Source: Ruminococcaceae bacterium BL-6
GTDB taxonomy: Bacteria; Bacillota; Clostridia; Oscillospirales; Acutalibacteraceae
Assembly (NCBI GenBank): GCA_902810075.1
Contig: LR778135.1
Location: 2,108,001 to 2,172,000, forward strand
Direction: 5' to 3'
DNA length: 64,000 nt
The notes below the pieces were generated by a model that was given only the letters and a program-made list of their open reading frames with translations, did not search any database and was not told where the DNA came from. Shown here piece by piece: positions 44,490 to 53,646 of the stretch. The translations under genes and the position numbers were made by a program. Within the stretch, counting starts at the first letter, position 1. Each line of letters starts with the position of its first letter.

Positions 44490-45449
44490 CTATCTCTCGC
44501 CCCGGTCTGGGGCGGTTTTGTGGGCGTAGGGCTGTAAATCACGGACGCGCCCGCCGTCCTCTGGCCGCAGGAAGTCCAGCCGATCCGCTGCACGGATCGC
44601 ATTTTGATTAAGCTGACGCTGCCACGCCCCTTGGCTCGGCGCCCATTTGAAGCCCTCACCCTTGAGCGCATGGCGCTGCTCCTCAGACGGCTTTTCATCA
44701 AACAGCAGTTGCAGACGATTTTCCCCCTCGTTGATTTTGGCCTCGCCGCCGGGGAAAGTCCATCCGGCAAACTCGGAGCGGTTTTGCAGCTCCTCCAGCC
44801 GCGCTCGTACCCGGTGGATGTTGGCATTATTATTGGTAAGGGCATAGGGCGGATAAGGGACGCGCTTCATCGGCCAGCAGCGAGCCATTGACTCTTTCAT
44901 TTCGTTGAGCCGCTCCGGGGACAGACCGGGGCAGCCGTCCAGCGTTTCATGCTTGCGATAATAGGCGTTGACGGTTTTCATCAGCTCCTGCGCCTGTTCC
45001 AGCCCCGCCAGCTTTGCCGAGAGTTTTTCCACAGCAAGGTCGCCATCGGCGCTGATTCCGCCACGGCCCACGGAACGCATTTTATCAAGCAATCCTTTGA
45101 TTTCCATGTACTCGCCCATGTTTTTGTCACGGGCGGCGTTCTGTTTTTTCTTTTGTGCCGTGGGAAAATTGCCGCCCCCGGTGATGAGAATGGACGGCAC
45201 ACGGGCGTCAATGGCGTTTCGGCTGTTGAGATTGTCCGCCAGCTTGCGGGCGTAGCGGTCAAGCAGGCTGTCAATTTTTTCATGGTATATGGGGTCGATC
45301 TGGCTTTTCTGCTTCTCGCCCAGCGCATAGGCGTGATCTACCATTGCCCGGTATTCAGCGGTGGCAGAGCCGGGAATATAATCGGAAAAGCTGTTGGCGT
45401 CCTTGGCCTGCTTTGCCGCCGTTTCGCTGATTTCATAATATTTCGGCAT
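44490..45449 (-). CDS. Conserved element protein, second gene ending in APDRGER
   Basis: 319 residues, basic and soluble. The C-terminal third (ALKGEGFKWAPSQGAWQRQL) resembles an LPD-type domain of large mobile-element polyproteins. The tail KTAPDRGER and the stop/ribosome-site junction are repeated 600 bp downstream. Function unknown. Confidence 0.65.
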   Translation of the reverse strand: MPKYYEISETAAKQAKDANSFSDYIPGSATAEYRAMVDHAYALGEKQKSQIDPIYHEKIDSLLDRYARKLADNLNSRNAIDARVPSILITGGGNFPTAQKKKQNAARDKNMGEYMEIKGLLDKMRSVGRGGISADGDLAVEKLSAKLAGLEQAQELMKTVNAYYRKHETLDGCPGLSPERLNEMKESMARCWPMKRVPYPPYALTNNNANIHRVRARLEELQNRSEFAGWTFPGGEAKINEGENRLQLLFDEKPSEEQRHALKGEGFKWAPSQGAWQRQLNQNAIRAADRLDFLRPEDGGRVRDLQPYAHKTAPDRGER

Positions 45450-45491
45450 AAGTCCTCCTTTTCAAAAATGTGGACAGTATCGGGGCAAATT

Positions 45492-45523
45492 GGGGCGGGG
45501 CGTGAAATGATACGCCCCGCCCC
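45492..45523. repeat. 12-bp-stem GC hairpin between genes
   Basis: GGGGCGGGGCGT, 8-nt loop, ACGCCCCGCCCC. No U tract on either side, so it is not a standard terminator; mRNA processing or attenuation is possible. Confidence 0.6.
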
Positions 45524-45568
45524 TCAACCGCCCCCGGAAAGCCTTGTTACAAGCGGGTTTTGCGTGGC

Positions 45569-45937
45569 CTAATTGTCCACAGTCCAGCCCCGCTTTTTTC
45601 TCATGTGCGCCCGCTTTTGCTGCTTGCGGGCAGCACGGGCGCAGGCTGCCGAGCAGTATGCCTGCCGCCCATCCACCGGGACGGCCTCGCCGCAGACTGG
45701 GCAAGCCTTAAAATCCGGGGCAGCCCCCTCGCTCGTCAGCAGTACCTCCAGTGCCGGATCGTTGGGGAGAACGGCCTCACGGAAATAACGGCAATAGGCC
45801 CCCGTCCAGCATTTGCCCAGCATATAACAAGGGCAATCCAGCGGCAGGCAGCCATACTCCCGGTCATAATTGGCGCACCATTTTACCACCAGCTTGCGGA
45901 TCGCCGCCTTTTCCTCGCGGGTCAATTCACGGGACAA
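45569..45937 (-). CDS. Cysteine-rich VLP protein
   Basis: 122 residues with CPCYMLGKC, CPVCGEAV and YCSAACARAARK: two zinc-binding regions, the second like a zinc-ribbon. It matches the cysteine-rich VLP family of conjugative elements. Role unknown. Confidence 0.8.
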   Translation of the reverse strand: MSRELTREEKAAIRKLVVKWCANYDREYGCLPLDCPCYMLGKCWTGAYCRYFREAVLPNDPALEVLLTSEGAAPDFKACPVCGEAVPVDGRQAYCSAACARAARKQQKRAHMRKKRGWTVDN

Positions 45938-45941
45938 GGCA

Positions 45942-46121
45942 TCACCTCCTACCGTCCGGCGTTTTCAAAAGCTCCCGATAACAGGAAACGCACGCAATGC
46001 CCCGCCAGTAGGGGCAGCCGTGGCAGGTCGTCCCCTCGGGTGCGGCGAGAGCCACCTCGGGAACGCGGTAATAAGTAGGCTGCTTCATCATTGGTTCAAA
46101 GGGGCTGTCGGTGAAGTTCAT
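45942..46121 (-). CDS. Small Cys-containing element protein
   Basis: 59 residues starting MNFTDSPFEPMM, with CHGCPYWRGIACVSC (CxxC pairs). ATG 46121 overlaps the DUF4366 stop (ATGA). Function unknown. Confidence 0.65.
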   Translation of the reverse strand: MNFTDSPFEPMMKQPTYYRVPEVALAAPEGTTCHGCPYWRGIACVSCYRELLKTPDGRR

Positions 46122-46777
46122 TCTTCGTCCTCCCCGGCGTCTGTATCCTCGTCCCACGGCGGCCCGTCATCCTCGTCGGTATCGTCATAATCCTCATATT
46201 CAGAGCCATAGTCCTCCTGCGGCGCTGCCGCCTGCTGGTGCTTGGGACGGTACACCTTGAGATAGAACGCCGCCCCGCCGCCGATGAGAAGCACCGCCAG
46301 CCCCAGCAGCAGCGGCCCGGTGCTTGCGGCCTGTGCAGGCTCCGGCTCAACCGCAGGCTCGGGGTCTGTGGTCGGCTCCGGCTCGGGGGTGACAGGTTCC
46401 TCGGAGATTTCAGCCAGTGCCAGCAGGTCGGCCTCGGTGACGGCATTTAAGAAGTACACATTTTCCGTTTCCCTCTGACGGTCAATGACGAGATAAAACA
46501 CATTTTCGGCGGGGGTGGTGATAGTGAAAAACTCCTTGCCGTCCGCATCGGTGGCGTTGTCCACCACCGTTCCCGTGCCGGAGGGGGTAAAGGGGACTTC
46601 CTCCTGTTCAGGCGTTTCCACGGGGAGCGCCTCGGCGGGGTCAAGCCCCTCCCACAAATCTGTGCCGCCCGTTTCTACCGCAGGCTCGTCACCGCCGCTG
46701 GCGTAGGCCGGGAGTGAAAATCCACATACAAGAATGACGGCGCACAGCGCCGCCATCAAAACCTTAAACTTTTTCAT
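46118..46777 (-). CDS. DUF4366 protein, exported and anchored
   Basis: 219 residues: signal peptide (VLMAALCAVILVCGFSLPAYA), an outside domain with TTPAENVFYLVIDRQRETEN, a Pro/Glu-rich linker, one membrane span (LLLGLAVLLIGGGAAFYLKV) and an acidic tail inside. It belongs to the transfer operon and is coupled to DUF4315 by ATGA. Probably part of the transfer machine at the membrane. Confidence 0.85.
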   Translation of the reverse strand: MKKFKVLMAALCAVILVCGFSLPAYASGGDEPAVETGGTDLWEGLDPAEALPVETPEQEEVPFTPSGTGTVVDNATDADGKEFFTITTPAENVFYLVIDRQRETENVYFLNAVTEADLLALAEISEEPVTPEPEPTTDPEPAVEPEPAQAASTGPLLLGLAVLLIGGGAAFYLKVYRPKHQQAAAPQEDYGSEYEDYDDTDEDDGPPWDEDTDAGEDEE

Positions 46778-47028
46778 TCGTCATCCTCCTTATTCGCAGG
46801 CGCAGACTTCGGGACATTTTGTCCCAAAGTGCCGCCCTTCAGCGTTTGGAGCAGAACGGCCAGCTCGTCCAGCGGGATGCTCATGCCGCGCACTACGTCC
46901 ACGATCTCGCTGTTTTCCACCTCGCGCTTGTTTTGTTCCAGCTCCTTGAGCCGAGCCTGTTGCTCGGCAATTTTGGCCTTGGCCTTATCAATTTCCCCTT
47001 GGATTTTTTCACTTTTGCTGATTGCCAT
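46774..47028 (-). CDS. DUF4315 family protein
   Basis: 84 residues, mostly a coiled coil (IQGEIDKAKAKIAEQQARLK). Its C-terminal tail (GGTLGQNVPKSAP) is encoded by dispersed palindrome copy 5. Regular member of Tn1549-type operons; function unknown. Confidence 0.85.
   Translation of the reverse strand: MAISKSEKIQGEIDKAKAKIAEQQARLKELEQNKREVENSEIVDVVRGMSIPLDELAVLLQTLKGGTLGQNVPKSAPANKEDDE
46811..46825. repeat. Dispersed palindrome copy 5 (in CDS)
   Basis: GGGACA-TTT-TGTCCC inside the last codons of the DUF4315 gene. Confidence 0.85.
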
Positions 47029-47046
47029 ATCGTAAAATGCCTCCTG

Positions 47047-48711
47047 TCAATATAATTTTCCGTAGGCGTAAAAATGGGACTGCCAGTAGCTTGTATTGAG
47101 ATTTGCATATTGGATGGGGTCGCCGCAATGCAAAATCCAGCCGTCGCCTACATAGATCGCCAAATGGGAAATACCCGGCGTATCGTAGGTGCCTGTGAAA
47201 AACACGAGGTCGCCGGGTTTGGGACTGTTTGTCCGGGTGCTGATGTTGTATAGTCCCTGCGCCCCCAGTCGCCCGAAGTCCCAGCCACATTGATTGTAAA
47301 CATAGCTGACGAAGCCGGAGCAGTCGAAAGAAGTGCTGGGCTGATACCCACCCCACACATAGGGGTAGCCGATGTACCGCTCCGCCTCCTCCCAAATGGC
47401 GGCAAAGGTTTCATCGGCTAAATAAGGCTCCGGCACATCATGGAGCATCGGCCCGTTTGTGATGTACTTATCCACATAGCCGGAGGACGGAAACAGGTCT
47501 GGCCGATTGCCCAGCGTTGCCATATAGAGGGCATAGCGGGATAGCTGATCCTCGCCCATCATGTAGATCGGCACATGGGACAAATTGAAGTTTTTGAGGG
47601 TAACGGTGCAAATGTAATAGTTGTAATACACCCGGTAGCTGGAGCTGTGGGTTTTGCCGTCCTCGTCCGTCCATGTGTCAGTTTCAATGTAGTATCGCCG
47701 CTCCGTCACCACATTTTCGGTGAGGATATACTGCTTGTCAAAGAGCGTTTGCAGCGTACCCGACACCTCGTCCACCGTCCACGCTCCCTCGTGCAATGCC
47801 GAAATTATCGACAGCAGCACATAGGGATCATGTTCGATGTCATCGAGGTCAAAATGGTATTCGTCATAGCTGTGGGTGCGCTCATAGGTATCAAGATCAT
47901 TTTGCAGCTCGGCCTCCAACGCGCAATAGGCGGCCTCGGCTCCCCGCAAATCGCTGTCCTCGGCGGCATAGGTGCTGGCGGCAATGGCTCCGATGGTGCC
48001 ATTGCCCAGCGTCACCATCGAGGACATACACGACTGCAGCACCAACACCAGCAGCACGCAGCACAGGGCAATTAGACAGCCAGCGGGATGCCGCTTCGCG
48101 AAGCCTACGGCGTTTGCCGCCAGCTTTTCCGTTGTCACCGCCGTTTTTTCTGCGGCGGCTGCGCCTTGCTTGGCCGCCTCCTTCGCCTGCTTTTGATACT
48201 GCTTTCGCAAGCGCCGCTTTTGCAGATACCGGGAAAAGGCGTTTTTGTCCAGCTCTGGGTGCGCCTGCGCGTTCACCCGGTAATGGTAATCTGCGGTTGC
48301 CCGGATATGCTTGGCCTCAGCTTTGCGAACGGTCTTGGTCGGATGCTCCCGGATTTGCTTTTTGACAAAGCGTGTCCCATGCCGCAGAGCCGCCTCGCCC
48401 ATAAGCTCGGAACGATGAGTGCCCTCAATGCCCACATTTTCATGCTCATTCTCATAAATCTTGCCATGCACAAAACCGTGAACGCCGCCGCCGACCACCC
48501 GGCCTGCGCGCTTCACTGGCCCGGGCTTTTTCAGCGGCTTTTGCTTTGCCAGCTTGTCCTTGGCCGCATCCAGCCTTTCACCCCGCTTTTCCATGCGGAG
48601 CTTGGATTCCGCCGTCTGCTCCTGACGGCTCTTTTGGCGGAACTTGCTCTTGCCGGACTTCGGGACACTTTGTCCCGAAGTCTCCCCAGCCTTATTCGTC
48701 TGTTCGCTCAT
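47047..48711 (-). CDS. CD1108-family cell-wall hydrolase (NlpC/P60)
   Basis: 554 residues: a basic N-terminus, one membrane span near residue 215 (GCLIALCCVLLVLVLQSC), a middle domain and a C-terminal NlpC/P60 peptidase with FDCSGFV (Cys), GISHLAIYVG (His) and ILHCGDP. It would open peptidoglycan for the transfer channel. The N-terminal TSGQSVPKSG is encoded by palindrome copy 6. Overlaps virB4 by 20 nt. Confidence 0.9.
   Translation of the reverse strand: MSEQTNKAGETSGQSVPKSGKSKFRQKSRQEQTAESKLRMEKRGERLDAAKDKLAKQKPLKKPGPVKRAGRVVGGGVHGFVHGKIYENEHENVGIEGTHRSELMGEAALRHGTRFVKKQIREHPTKTVRKAEAKHIRATADYHYRVNAQAHPELDKNAFSRYLQKRRLRKQYQKQAKEAAKQGAAAAEKTAVTTEKLAANAVGFAKRHPAGCLIALCCVLLVLVLQSCMSSMVTLGNGTIGAIAASTYAAEDSDLRGAEAAYCALEAELQNDLDTYERTHSYDEYHFDLDDIEHDPYVLLSIISALHEGAWTVDEVSGTLQTLFDKQYILTENVVTERRYYIETDTWTDEDGKTHSSSYRVYYNYYICTVTLKNFNLSHVPIYMMGEDQLSRYALYMATLGNRPDLFPSSGYVDKYITNGPMLHDVPEPYLADETFAAIWEEAERYIGYPYVWGGYQPSTSFDCSGFVSYVYNQCGWDFGRLGAQGLYNISTRTNSPKPGDLVFFTGTYDTPGISHLAIYVGDGWILHCGDPIQYANLNTSYWQSHFYAYGKLY
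48662..48676. repeat. Dispersed palindrome copy 6 (in CDS)
   Basis: GGGACA-CTT-TGTCCC with full flanks CTTC/GAAG: a perfect 23-bp palindrome except the centre. Read as SGQSVPK near the N-terminus of the NlpC/P60 protein. Confidence 0.9.
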
Positions 48712-51049
48712 GGGCTAAATCCTCCGGGCGGGTAGTCAACAGGTCGTAGATCTCCCCACGGGGGAAACGGTCTACAAAGGGAATGGTGACATTGCCATAG
48801 AACAGCAGCCCTTCGCCGGAATTGGAATGGGTGATGTAGGAAAGCTGATGCTCTGAAATGCCGAGCTGCTTTGCCAAAATCGCCCGGTCACTCTGCGCCT
48901 GTGACAGCAACACCATGAAATCCGTGTTGTCCAGTATGTTTTCGATTTCACGGCTGGCCAGCAGGTCTTTTACATTCTGCGTTAAGGCGCTGGGAACACA
49001 GCCCTTTTTACGGAGCATCTTCCAAACCGACACAAAATAGCTTGCGGTGAGTGGATCGCGGAGCAGCACATGGAACTCGTCAAAATAGCACCATGTCGCC
49101 ATGCTGTTTTGGAAATTGGTATTCACCGCCGCCGTGACAAAATCGTTGGTGATGTGCATGGCGATTTTGCGGAGATTTTCGCCCATGCCACGGATGACCA
49201 CGCACACCACTCGGCTGTCCGTCTGTACATTGGTAGGGTGGTTAAAGAGGTTGAGGGAGCCGGTACAGTAAAGCTCCAGTGCCGTTGCCACCCGTCTGGC
49301 CTCCGGCTCCGGCTGCTTCAAAAGTTCCTCGTACAAATCCTGCAACAGCGGCGTTTTTGCCGTTTCCAGTCCCAGCGCCATTTCCCGATATACCAGCCGC
49401 ACACAGCGGTCAATGACGGTTTTCTCAATGGGCTGCAAGCCTTCCTTGCCACCCACTACCAACTCACACAAGGACAAAAGAAAATCCGCCTTCATAGAAA
49501 GCGGACTGTCCTCGTCGTTCATGCCGATCTGAATATCCATAGGGTTGATATGGTGGGGACTGTCCGGGGCAATCTCAATGACCTGCCCGCCCAGCCGACG
49601 CACCAGCGGCGCGTATTCGCCCATTGGGTCAACCACGATGATGCGGTCATGGGTGGCAAGAAACACATTGAGCAGCTCCCGTTTGGCGGCAAAGGATTTG
49701 CCCGAGCCTGTGGAGCCAAGATAAAGGCCGTTGGCGGATTTCAGCTTTTTGCGGTCTGCCATGATGACATTGTGGGAAAGGGCGTTCATGCCGTAGTAGA
49801 GGGACTGGCCGTCCATGCGAAGCTCCCTTGTCATAAATGGGACGAAAATTGCCGTGGAGCTGGTGGTCATGCCGCGCTGGATTTCAATGCCGTTGTAGCC
49901 CAGCACCAGCGAGGACACGAAGCCCTGCTCCTGCTGCCAGTCCAGACGCTTCAAGGCGCAATTATATTTCTGCGCGATGCCGCCCACGGTGAACATATCG
50001 TTTTCCAACCGCTGGCGGTTGGGGGCATAGTTGATGACGGTAAAGGTTAAAAGAAACATTCGCTCATTGCGGCTTTGCAGATCGCCCAGCAGCTCGGCAG
50101 CGTCCTTGGAAAAAGTAATCAGATCGGGCGGGAGAATATCAATGTCATATCCGGCCCGTGCCGCCTTGCGTTGCTCCTCCACCTTCATTTTGTCGATGTC
50201 AGAGATTTTACCCTTGATGGTTTTAATGGCCTTGAGCTGATCCACGGTCTGAATGTGCATGGTGACAGTCATTTCCGCATCCAGCTCTAAAATCTCCGCC
50301 AGCAGCTTATCCGAAAGCTCGGATGCCATGATCTGCAAATAGGACGCCGCTCCCCAATAACGGCCTACGCGGAACAAACGGCCCTGCCGAAAGTCGAAGC
50401 TGTCCGGGGCGATAAAGTCCTTTGTCCCCATGCCCGTTTTGGGAATGTCCTGCCATGCAAAGCGGAACGGCTCCCGGCCTCCGGGATGCATTTGACCGTG
50501 CAGTACCGCCAGCCGTCTGCGCCCGTCTATGGGTTCAGAGGGGACGCCCAGCCGCTTGAAGTTGCCCATCACGTCGGCCTCCACACGCTCCAGCCGGGGA
50601 CGCGCCTCGGCCACGCCCTCGGCTGGCAGGCCAAAGGTGATATATTTTGCCCGTTCAATACCGTTGTTGCTTTTGGCAATCTGGTTTTTGAGCATCCCGG
50701 TGAACTCACCCCGGATGCTGTTGAACTTGTCCTCGGCGTCGGGGATGTTCACCTTGTAGCGGCTGCGGTCATGGGAACGGCGGTTGATAAAGGAAAGCTG
50801 GAACGGCAGCGTGGCGTCAAAATAATTGAGAAAGCTGCTCCAGCCGCCGAAGATGGCCGACTGATCCTCCGTGGACGCCACGGAATAATTGATGTCCTCA
50901 TATTCCACTGTTTTTGTGTAAACGCCGCCGGGGAGCTGACACACGCCGTCCGGGTGCATGGCGATATAGGGAATGGTCTGCTGGGCGGAAATTACCGCCC
51001 GCTTTTTACCCCTTGCGGGTTTGCTCTTTTTTGCTTGATGCTTCTGCAA
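48692..51049 (-). CDS. VirB4-like conjugative ATPase
   Basis: About 785 residues: N-terminal domain, then ATPase with Walker A GSTGSGKSF (near 448), Walker B IIVVDPMGEYAPL and TWCYFDEFHVLL. It powers assembly of the type IV secretion channel. TTG 51049 has AGGAGGAG 3-6 nt upstream and lies inside prgI. A longer frame to 51178 is not favoured. Confidence 0.93.
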   Translation of the reverse strand: MQKHQAKKSKPARGKKRAVISAQQTIPYIAMHPDGVCQLPGGVYTKTVEYEDINYSVASTEDQSAIFGGWSSFLNYFDATLPFQLSFINRRSHDRSRYKVNIPDAEDKFNSIRGEFTGMLKNQIAKSNNGIERAKYITFGLPAEGVAEARPRLERVEADVMGNFKRLGVPSEPIDGRRRLAVLHGQMHPGGREPFRFAWQDIPKTGMGTKDFIAPDSFDFRQGRLFRVGRYWGAASYLQIMASELSDKLLAEILELDAEMTVTMHIQTVDQLKAIKTIKGKISDIDKMKVEEQRKAARAGYDIDILPPDLITFSKDAAELLGDLQSRNERMFLLTFTVINYAPNRQRLENDMFTVGGIAQKYNCALKRLDWQQEQGFVSSLVLGYNGIEIQRGMTTSSTAIFVPFMTRELRMDGQSLYYGMNALSHNVIMADRKKLKSANGLYLGSTGSGKSFAAKRELLNVFLATHDRIIVVDPMGEYAPLVRRLGGQVIEIAPDSPHHINPMDIQIGMNDEDSPLSMKADFLLSLCELVVGGKEGLQPIEKTVIDRCVRLVYREMALGLETAKTPLLQDLYEELLKQPEPEARRVATALELYCTGSLNLFNHPTNVQTDSRVVCVVIRGMGENLRKIAMHITNDFVTAAVNTNFQNSMATWCYFDEFHVLLRDPLTASYFVSVWKMLRKKGCVPSALTQNVKDLLASREIENILDNTDFMVLLSQAQSDRAILAKQLGISEHQLSYITHSNSGEGLLFYGNVTIPFVDRFPRGEIYDLLTTRPEDLAHERTDE

Positions 51050-51383
51050 TAGGCTCCTCCTTTCCAGTAAACGGAGCGTAGATGTTTTCTGTTCGATAGG
51101 GTCTGATGCCGGGGCGGGTAAACTTTGCCCGGATGATATTACCCAGCACCTTTTCAGCGGGCAGTCCGTCCTTTTCATACATGGCCAGCAAAAACGCCGG
51201 GAGCATCACCGCCAGCATCACAAACATGGCCCCCGTGCTGCCAAAGGCGCTGCGTGCCAGCAGATAGGCGGGAACACCCACAGCCGCCGCCCCTCCAAAA
51301 CAAATAAGCTGACGCTTGGTAAGATTCAGCGCCAGTTTGGTTTTGATTTTGGACAGGTCATTGGGAATGGTTACATAGGCCAT
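51006..51383 (-). CDS. PrgI family protein (VirB3-like)
   Basis: 125 residues, starting MAYVTIPNDLSKIKTKLALN, with two membrane segments (LICFGGAAAVGVPAYLLARS; AMFVMLAVMLPAFLLAMYEK). PrgI precedes VirB4 in Gram-positive transfer systems. It overlaps VirB4 by 44 nt and the upstream methyltransferase by 13 nt. Confidence 0.88.
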   Translation of the reverse strand: MAYVTIPNDLSKIKTKLALNLTKRQLICFGGAAAVGVPAYLLARSAFGSTGAMFVMLAVMLPAFLLAMYEKDGLPAEKVLGNIIRAKFTRPGIRPYRTENIYAPFTGKEEPIAEASSKKEQTRKG

Positions 51384-51985
51384 ACAGCCTCCTCCTCTCT
51401 GCGATTATCGGCCTCGGGACACTTTGTCCCGAAGTCCGGGATCGTAGGCGTAACCTCGTTGCCCCATACATCCCAGCCGGGCGGGGTCTGCCTTGCGAAC
51501 AGCTCCACACGGGGCAGCTCGCCCATGAGGGAAACAATTTTCTCCCGCGCCTCGTCCGGCTTTTTGCTGTGGGCCTCGATGGGCGAAATGATAAACTGAT
51601 GAATATTGGCCGCCTGTCGTTTGGGATGGCCCCGCGTTGCCAGCAGGCAGATTTCCGCATTGGCCCGTGTCCAAAAGCCCAGCCCATAAAACCAGCTATC
51701 CGCTTTGCGGTTCTTTTTCAACCAGACGAAAGCCACGGATTTATAGGTAAAGCCCCACGCCTCGATGAGCCGCAGTGCCTCCGGGAGTTGTGGAAAGGTC
51801 GCCCACAGAAAAAGTGCGCTGTCCGGGGCCGCGAGATCGGCCACAGGCAACGCGCACAATTCTGAAATGCTCATGGTGGGGTAGTGCTTTTCCGCCGCCC
51901 CTTGTAGCCCTTTTTGCGAATAGCGCCAAGGGGGATCGGCGTAAATAATGGAATATTTCCCGATAAAATCACACTCCTTTCTCAC
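51371..51985 (-). CDS. MT-A70-type adenine DNA methyltransferase
   Basis: About 204 residues with the catalytic YADPPWRY, LFLWATFPQLPEAL and the AEICLLATRGHPKR stretch of MT-A70 enzymes. It probably methylates adenine in element DNA to evade host restriction. Start uncertain; GTG 51985 gives a near-family length and overlaps the previous gene by 17 nt. Near its end DFGTKCPEA is encoded by palindrome copy 7. Confidence 0.85.
   Translation of the reverse strand: MRKECDFIGKYSIIYADPPWRYSQKGLQGAAEKHYPTMSISELCALPVADLAAPDSALFLWATFPQLPEALRLIEAWGFTYKSVAFVWLKKNRKADSWFYGLGFWTRANAEICLLATRGHPKRQAANIHQFIISPIEAHSKKPDEAREKIVSLMGELPRVELFARQTPPGWDVWGNEVTPTIPDFGTKCPEADNRREEEAVWPM
51416..51430. repeat. Dispersed palindrome copy 7 (in CDS)
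   Basis: GGGACA-CTT-TGTCCC, read here as FGTKCPE, a different frame from copies 6 and 8. Confidence 0.9.
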
Positions 51986-52757
51986 CACGCTCCACGGCAA
52001 GCCGTGCCTGCTCCAGCCGTCCGGCGGCGCTGGCGTAAAAAGCGGGTGCGGTTTCAAAGCAGACAAAACGCCTGCTCGTATTGAGGGCAGCCACGGCGGT
52101 TGTGCCGCTGCCCGCGCAGATGTCTGCCACCACCGCGCCCTCATCGGTATAGGTTTTGATCAGATACTCGCACAGCTCCACCGGCTTTTGTGTGGGATGG
52201 ACGCCGCCTGTCACCGTGGGAATGAACAGTACATTGCCCGGATAGCGCCGCCCGTCATTTGAAACGGATGCCGTGCGCTCAAACTTCCCGTAATTTGAGC
52301 TTGTACCGCTGCGGGGAAAGGTTTTGCGGTACGGATCCCCGTATGTGAACTGCGGGTGGTAGACCGGGGACTTTTGATAGAACACCAAAATGTTCTCGGA
52401 TTTTTTCAGCGGGGCGCGGTTGGCATTGAGAAAACCTGTCCCACGCTCCTTATACCACACCCACTCATAGCGGAGCATGGCGAGGTTGGATGCGCCCAGC
52501 ACCTTGTCATAGGGGCATTGGGCGAAGAACAGCACTGCGCCCTCCGGCTTCACGGCCCAGCGCACCGCCTCCCAAAGTTCCGGGAGCGGCAGCGGCACAT
52601 CCCAAAAGTTGCGGGTCGTGCCGTAAGGGGGATCGGTCAAGAGCATATCCACCGAATGGCGGGGCAGCGAAAGCAGCCCCTTGATTCCGTCCATAAGATG
52701 CAGACCCACGGTCAGCTTTGGGACACTTTGTCCCGAAGTCAAAATATCGGTTTTCAT
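51969..52757 (-). CDS. DNA methyltransferase, beta class (N6-adenine or N4-cytosine)
   Basis: About 262 residues. TDPPYGTTRNFWD (motif IV) precedes HPTQKPVELCEYLI and ICAGSGTTAVAA (motif I), the beta-class order. Start ATG 52757 follows AGGAAGGA. The N-terminal TSGQSVPKL comes from palindrome copy 8. No restriction nuclease accompanies it. Confidence 0.9.
   Translation of the reverse strand: MKTDILTSGQSVPKLTVGLHLMDGIKGLLSLPRHSVDMLLTDPPYGTTRNFWDVPLPLPELWEAVRWAVKPEGAVLFFAQCPYDKVLGASNLAMLRYEWVWYKERGTGFLNANRAPLKKSENILVFYQKSPVYHPQFTYGDPYRKTFPRSGTSSNYGKFERTASVSNDGRRYPGNVLFIPTVTGGVHPTQKPVELCEYLIKTYTDEGAVVADICAGSGTTAVAALNTSRRFVCFETAPAFYASAAGRLEQARLAVERGEKGV
52720..52734. repeat. Dispersed palindrome copy 8 (in CDS)
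   Basis: GGGACA-CTT-TGTCCC, codons 8-15 of the methyltransferase gene, read SGQSVPK. Confidence 0.9.
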
Positions 52758-52768
52758 CACATCCTTCC

Positions 52769-53635
52769 TCAATGTGCGCCAAAGATACTTTTGGCGATAC
52801 TGCCTGTCTTGAACAGCATAAAGCAGAGCAAAACCGTGTAGCCCACGCAGCCCCAAATGGAACTGATGGGATCTCCGCTTGTAGTAATTCCTTGCACCAA
52901 AACGCCGTAGATTCCCACACACAGCAAAATGAGCAAGCCTTGAAAGCCCACGGCGAACAGGGATTTGATGTAGTTTTGCCCCATGCCGCCCATTTCCCGG
53001 TTGGAGAGGGTCGCCACCGGGATCGGCGCAAGGCTGACAAGCATATAGATTTCCAACATACGGCCATATACGATGACAAAAATCACCACATTCAATGCGG
53101 TCATGGTAAGGCCGATAAAAATTGTTTGCAGCCACAGCCCCAACAGCTCACCCAGCCCCATCGCCTCCAGCGTAGTTTCCAGCGTGTCCAGCATCCCCGG
53201 CGTGACATCCGTTGAGCCTTGAATAACGCCGGACGCATTGGCAATCACGCTTTGAGACACATCAAACACCGCGTTGACGATGTTGAACACATTGGAGAGA
53301 ATGAGGATGGCCGCAGCCGTTTTGAATATCCACTTAAAGAACATCCAGTAGTCAATGTCATGCAAATTGTTGCGGTCTATGAGCATTTGGATCAGCTCAT
53401 AGGTGGCAACAAAGGTTAAAACCAGTCCGGCAATCGGCAATATTACCGTTTCGGAAAGCTGGCGGATCATAGAGAACACCCCGGCGTTCCACGCCGCCGG
53501 GGTCGTCCCTACCTGCACCGCAATCTCCCCGACACGGGTATTGACCGTATCAAAAAGCCCATTGAGGTTGCCAAGGATTCCCTCAATCAGCAGTTCTTTG
53601 AGCCAGTCTGTGATCCAGTCGGTGAGAATACCCAT
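52769..53635 (-). CDS. TrbL/VirB6-like conjugal transfer membrane protein (CD1112 family)
   Basis: 288 residues with about six membrane segments (ILPIAGLVLTFVATYELIQM; VVIFVIVYGRMLEIYMLVSL) and the typical PIPVATLSNREMGGMGQNYI. It forms the inner-membrane channel of the transfer apparatus. 11 bp after Maff2. Confidence 0.9.
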   Translation of the reverse strand: MGILTDWITDWLKELLIEGILGNLNGLFDTVNTRVGEIAVQVGTTPAAWNAGVFSMIRQLSETVILPIAGLVLTFVATYELIQMLIDRNNLHDIDYWMFFKWIFKTAAAILILSNVFNIVNAVFDVSQSVIANASGVIQGSTDVTPGMLDTLETTLEAMGLGELLGLWLQTIFIGLTMTALNVVIFVIVYGRMLEIYMLVSLAPIPVATLSNREMGGMGQNYIKSLFAVGFQGLLILLCVGIYGVLVQGITTSGDPISSIWGCVGYTVLLCFMLFKTGSIAKSIFGAH

Positions 53636-53646
53636 GTGTTACCGCC

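Noticed and set aside
47220-47240. TTGGGACTGTTTGTCCGGG in the NlpC/P60 gene as a palindrome copy
   Set aside because: Arms match over only four to five bases and the core GGGACA is not kept.
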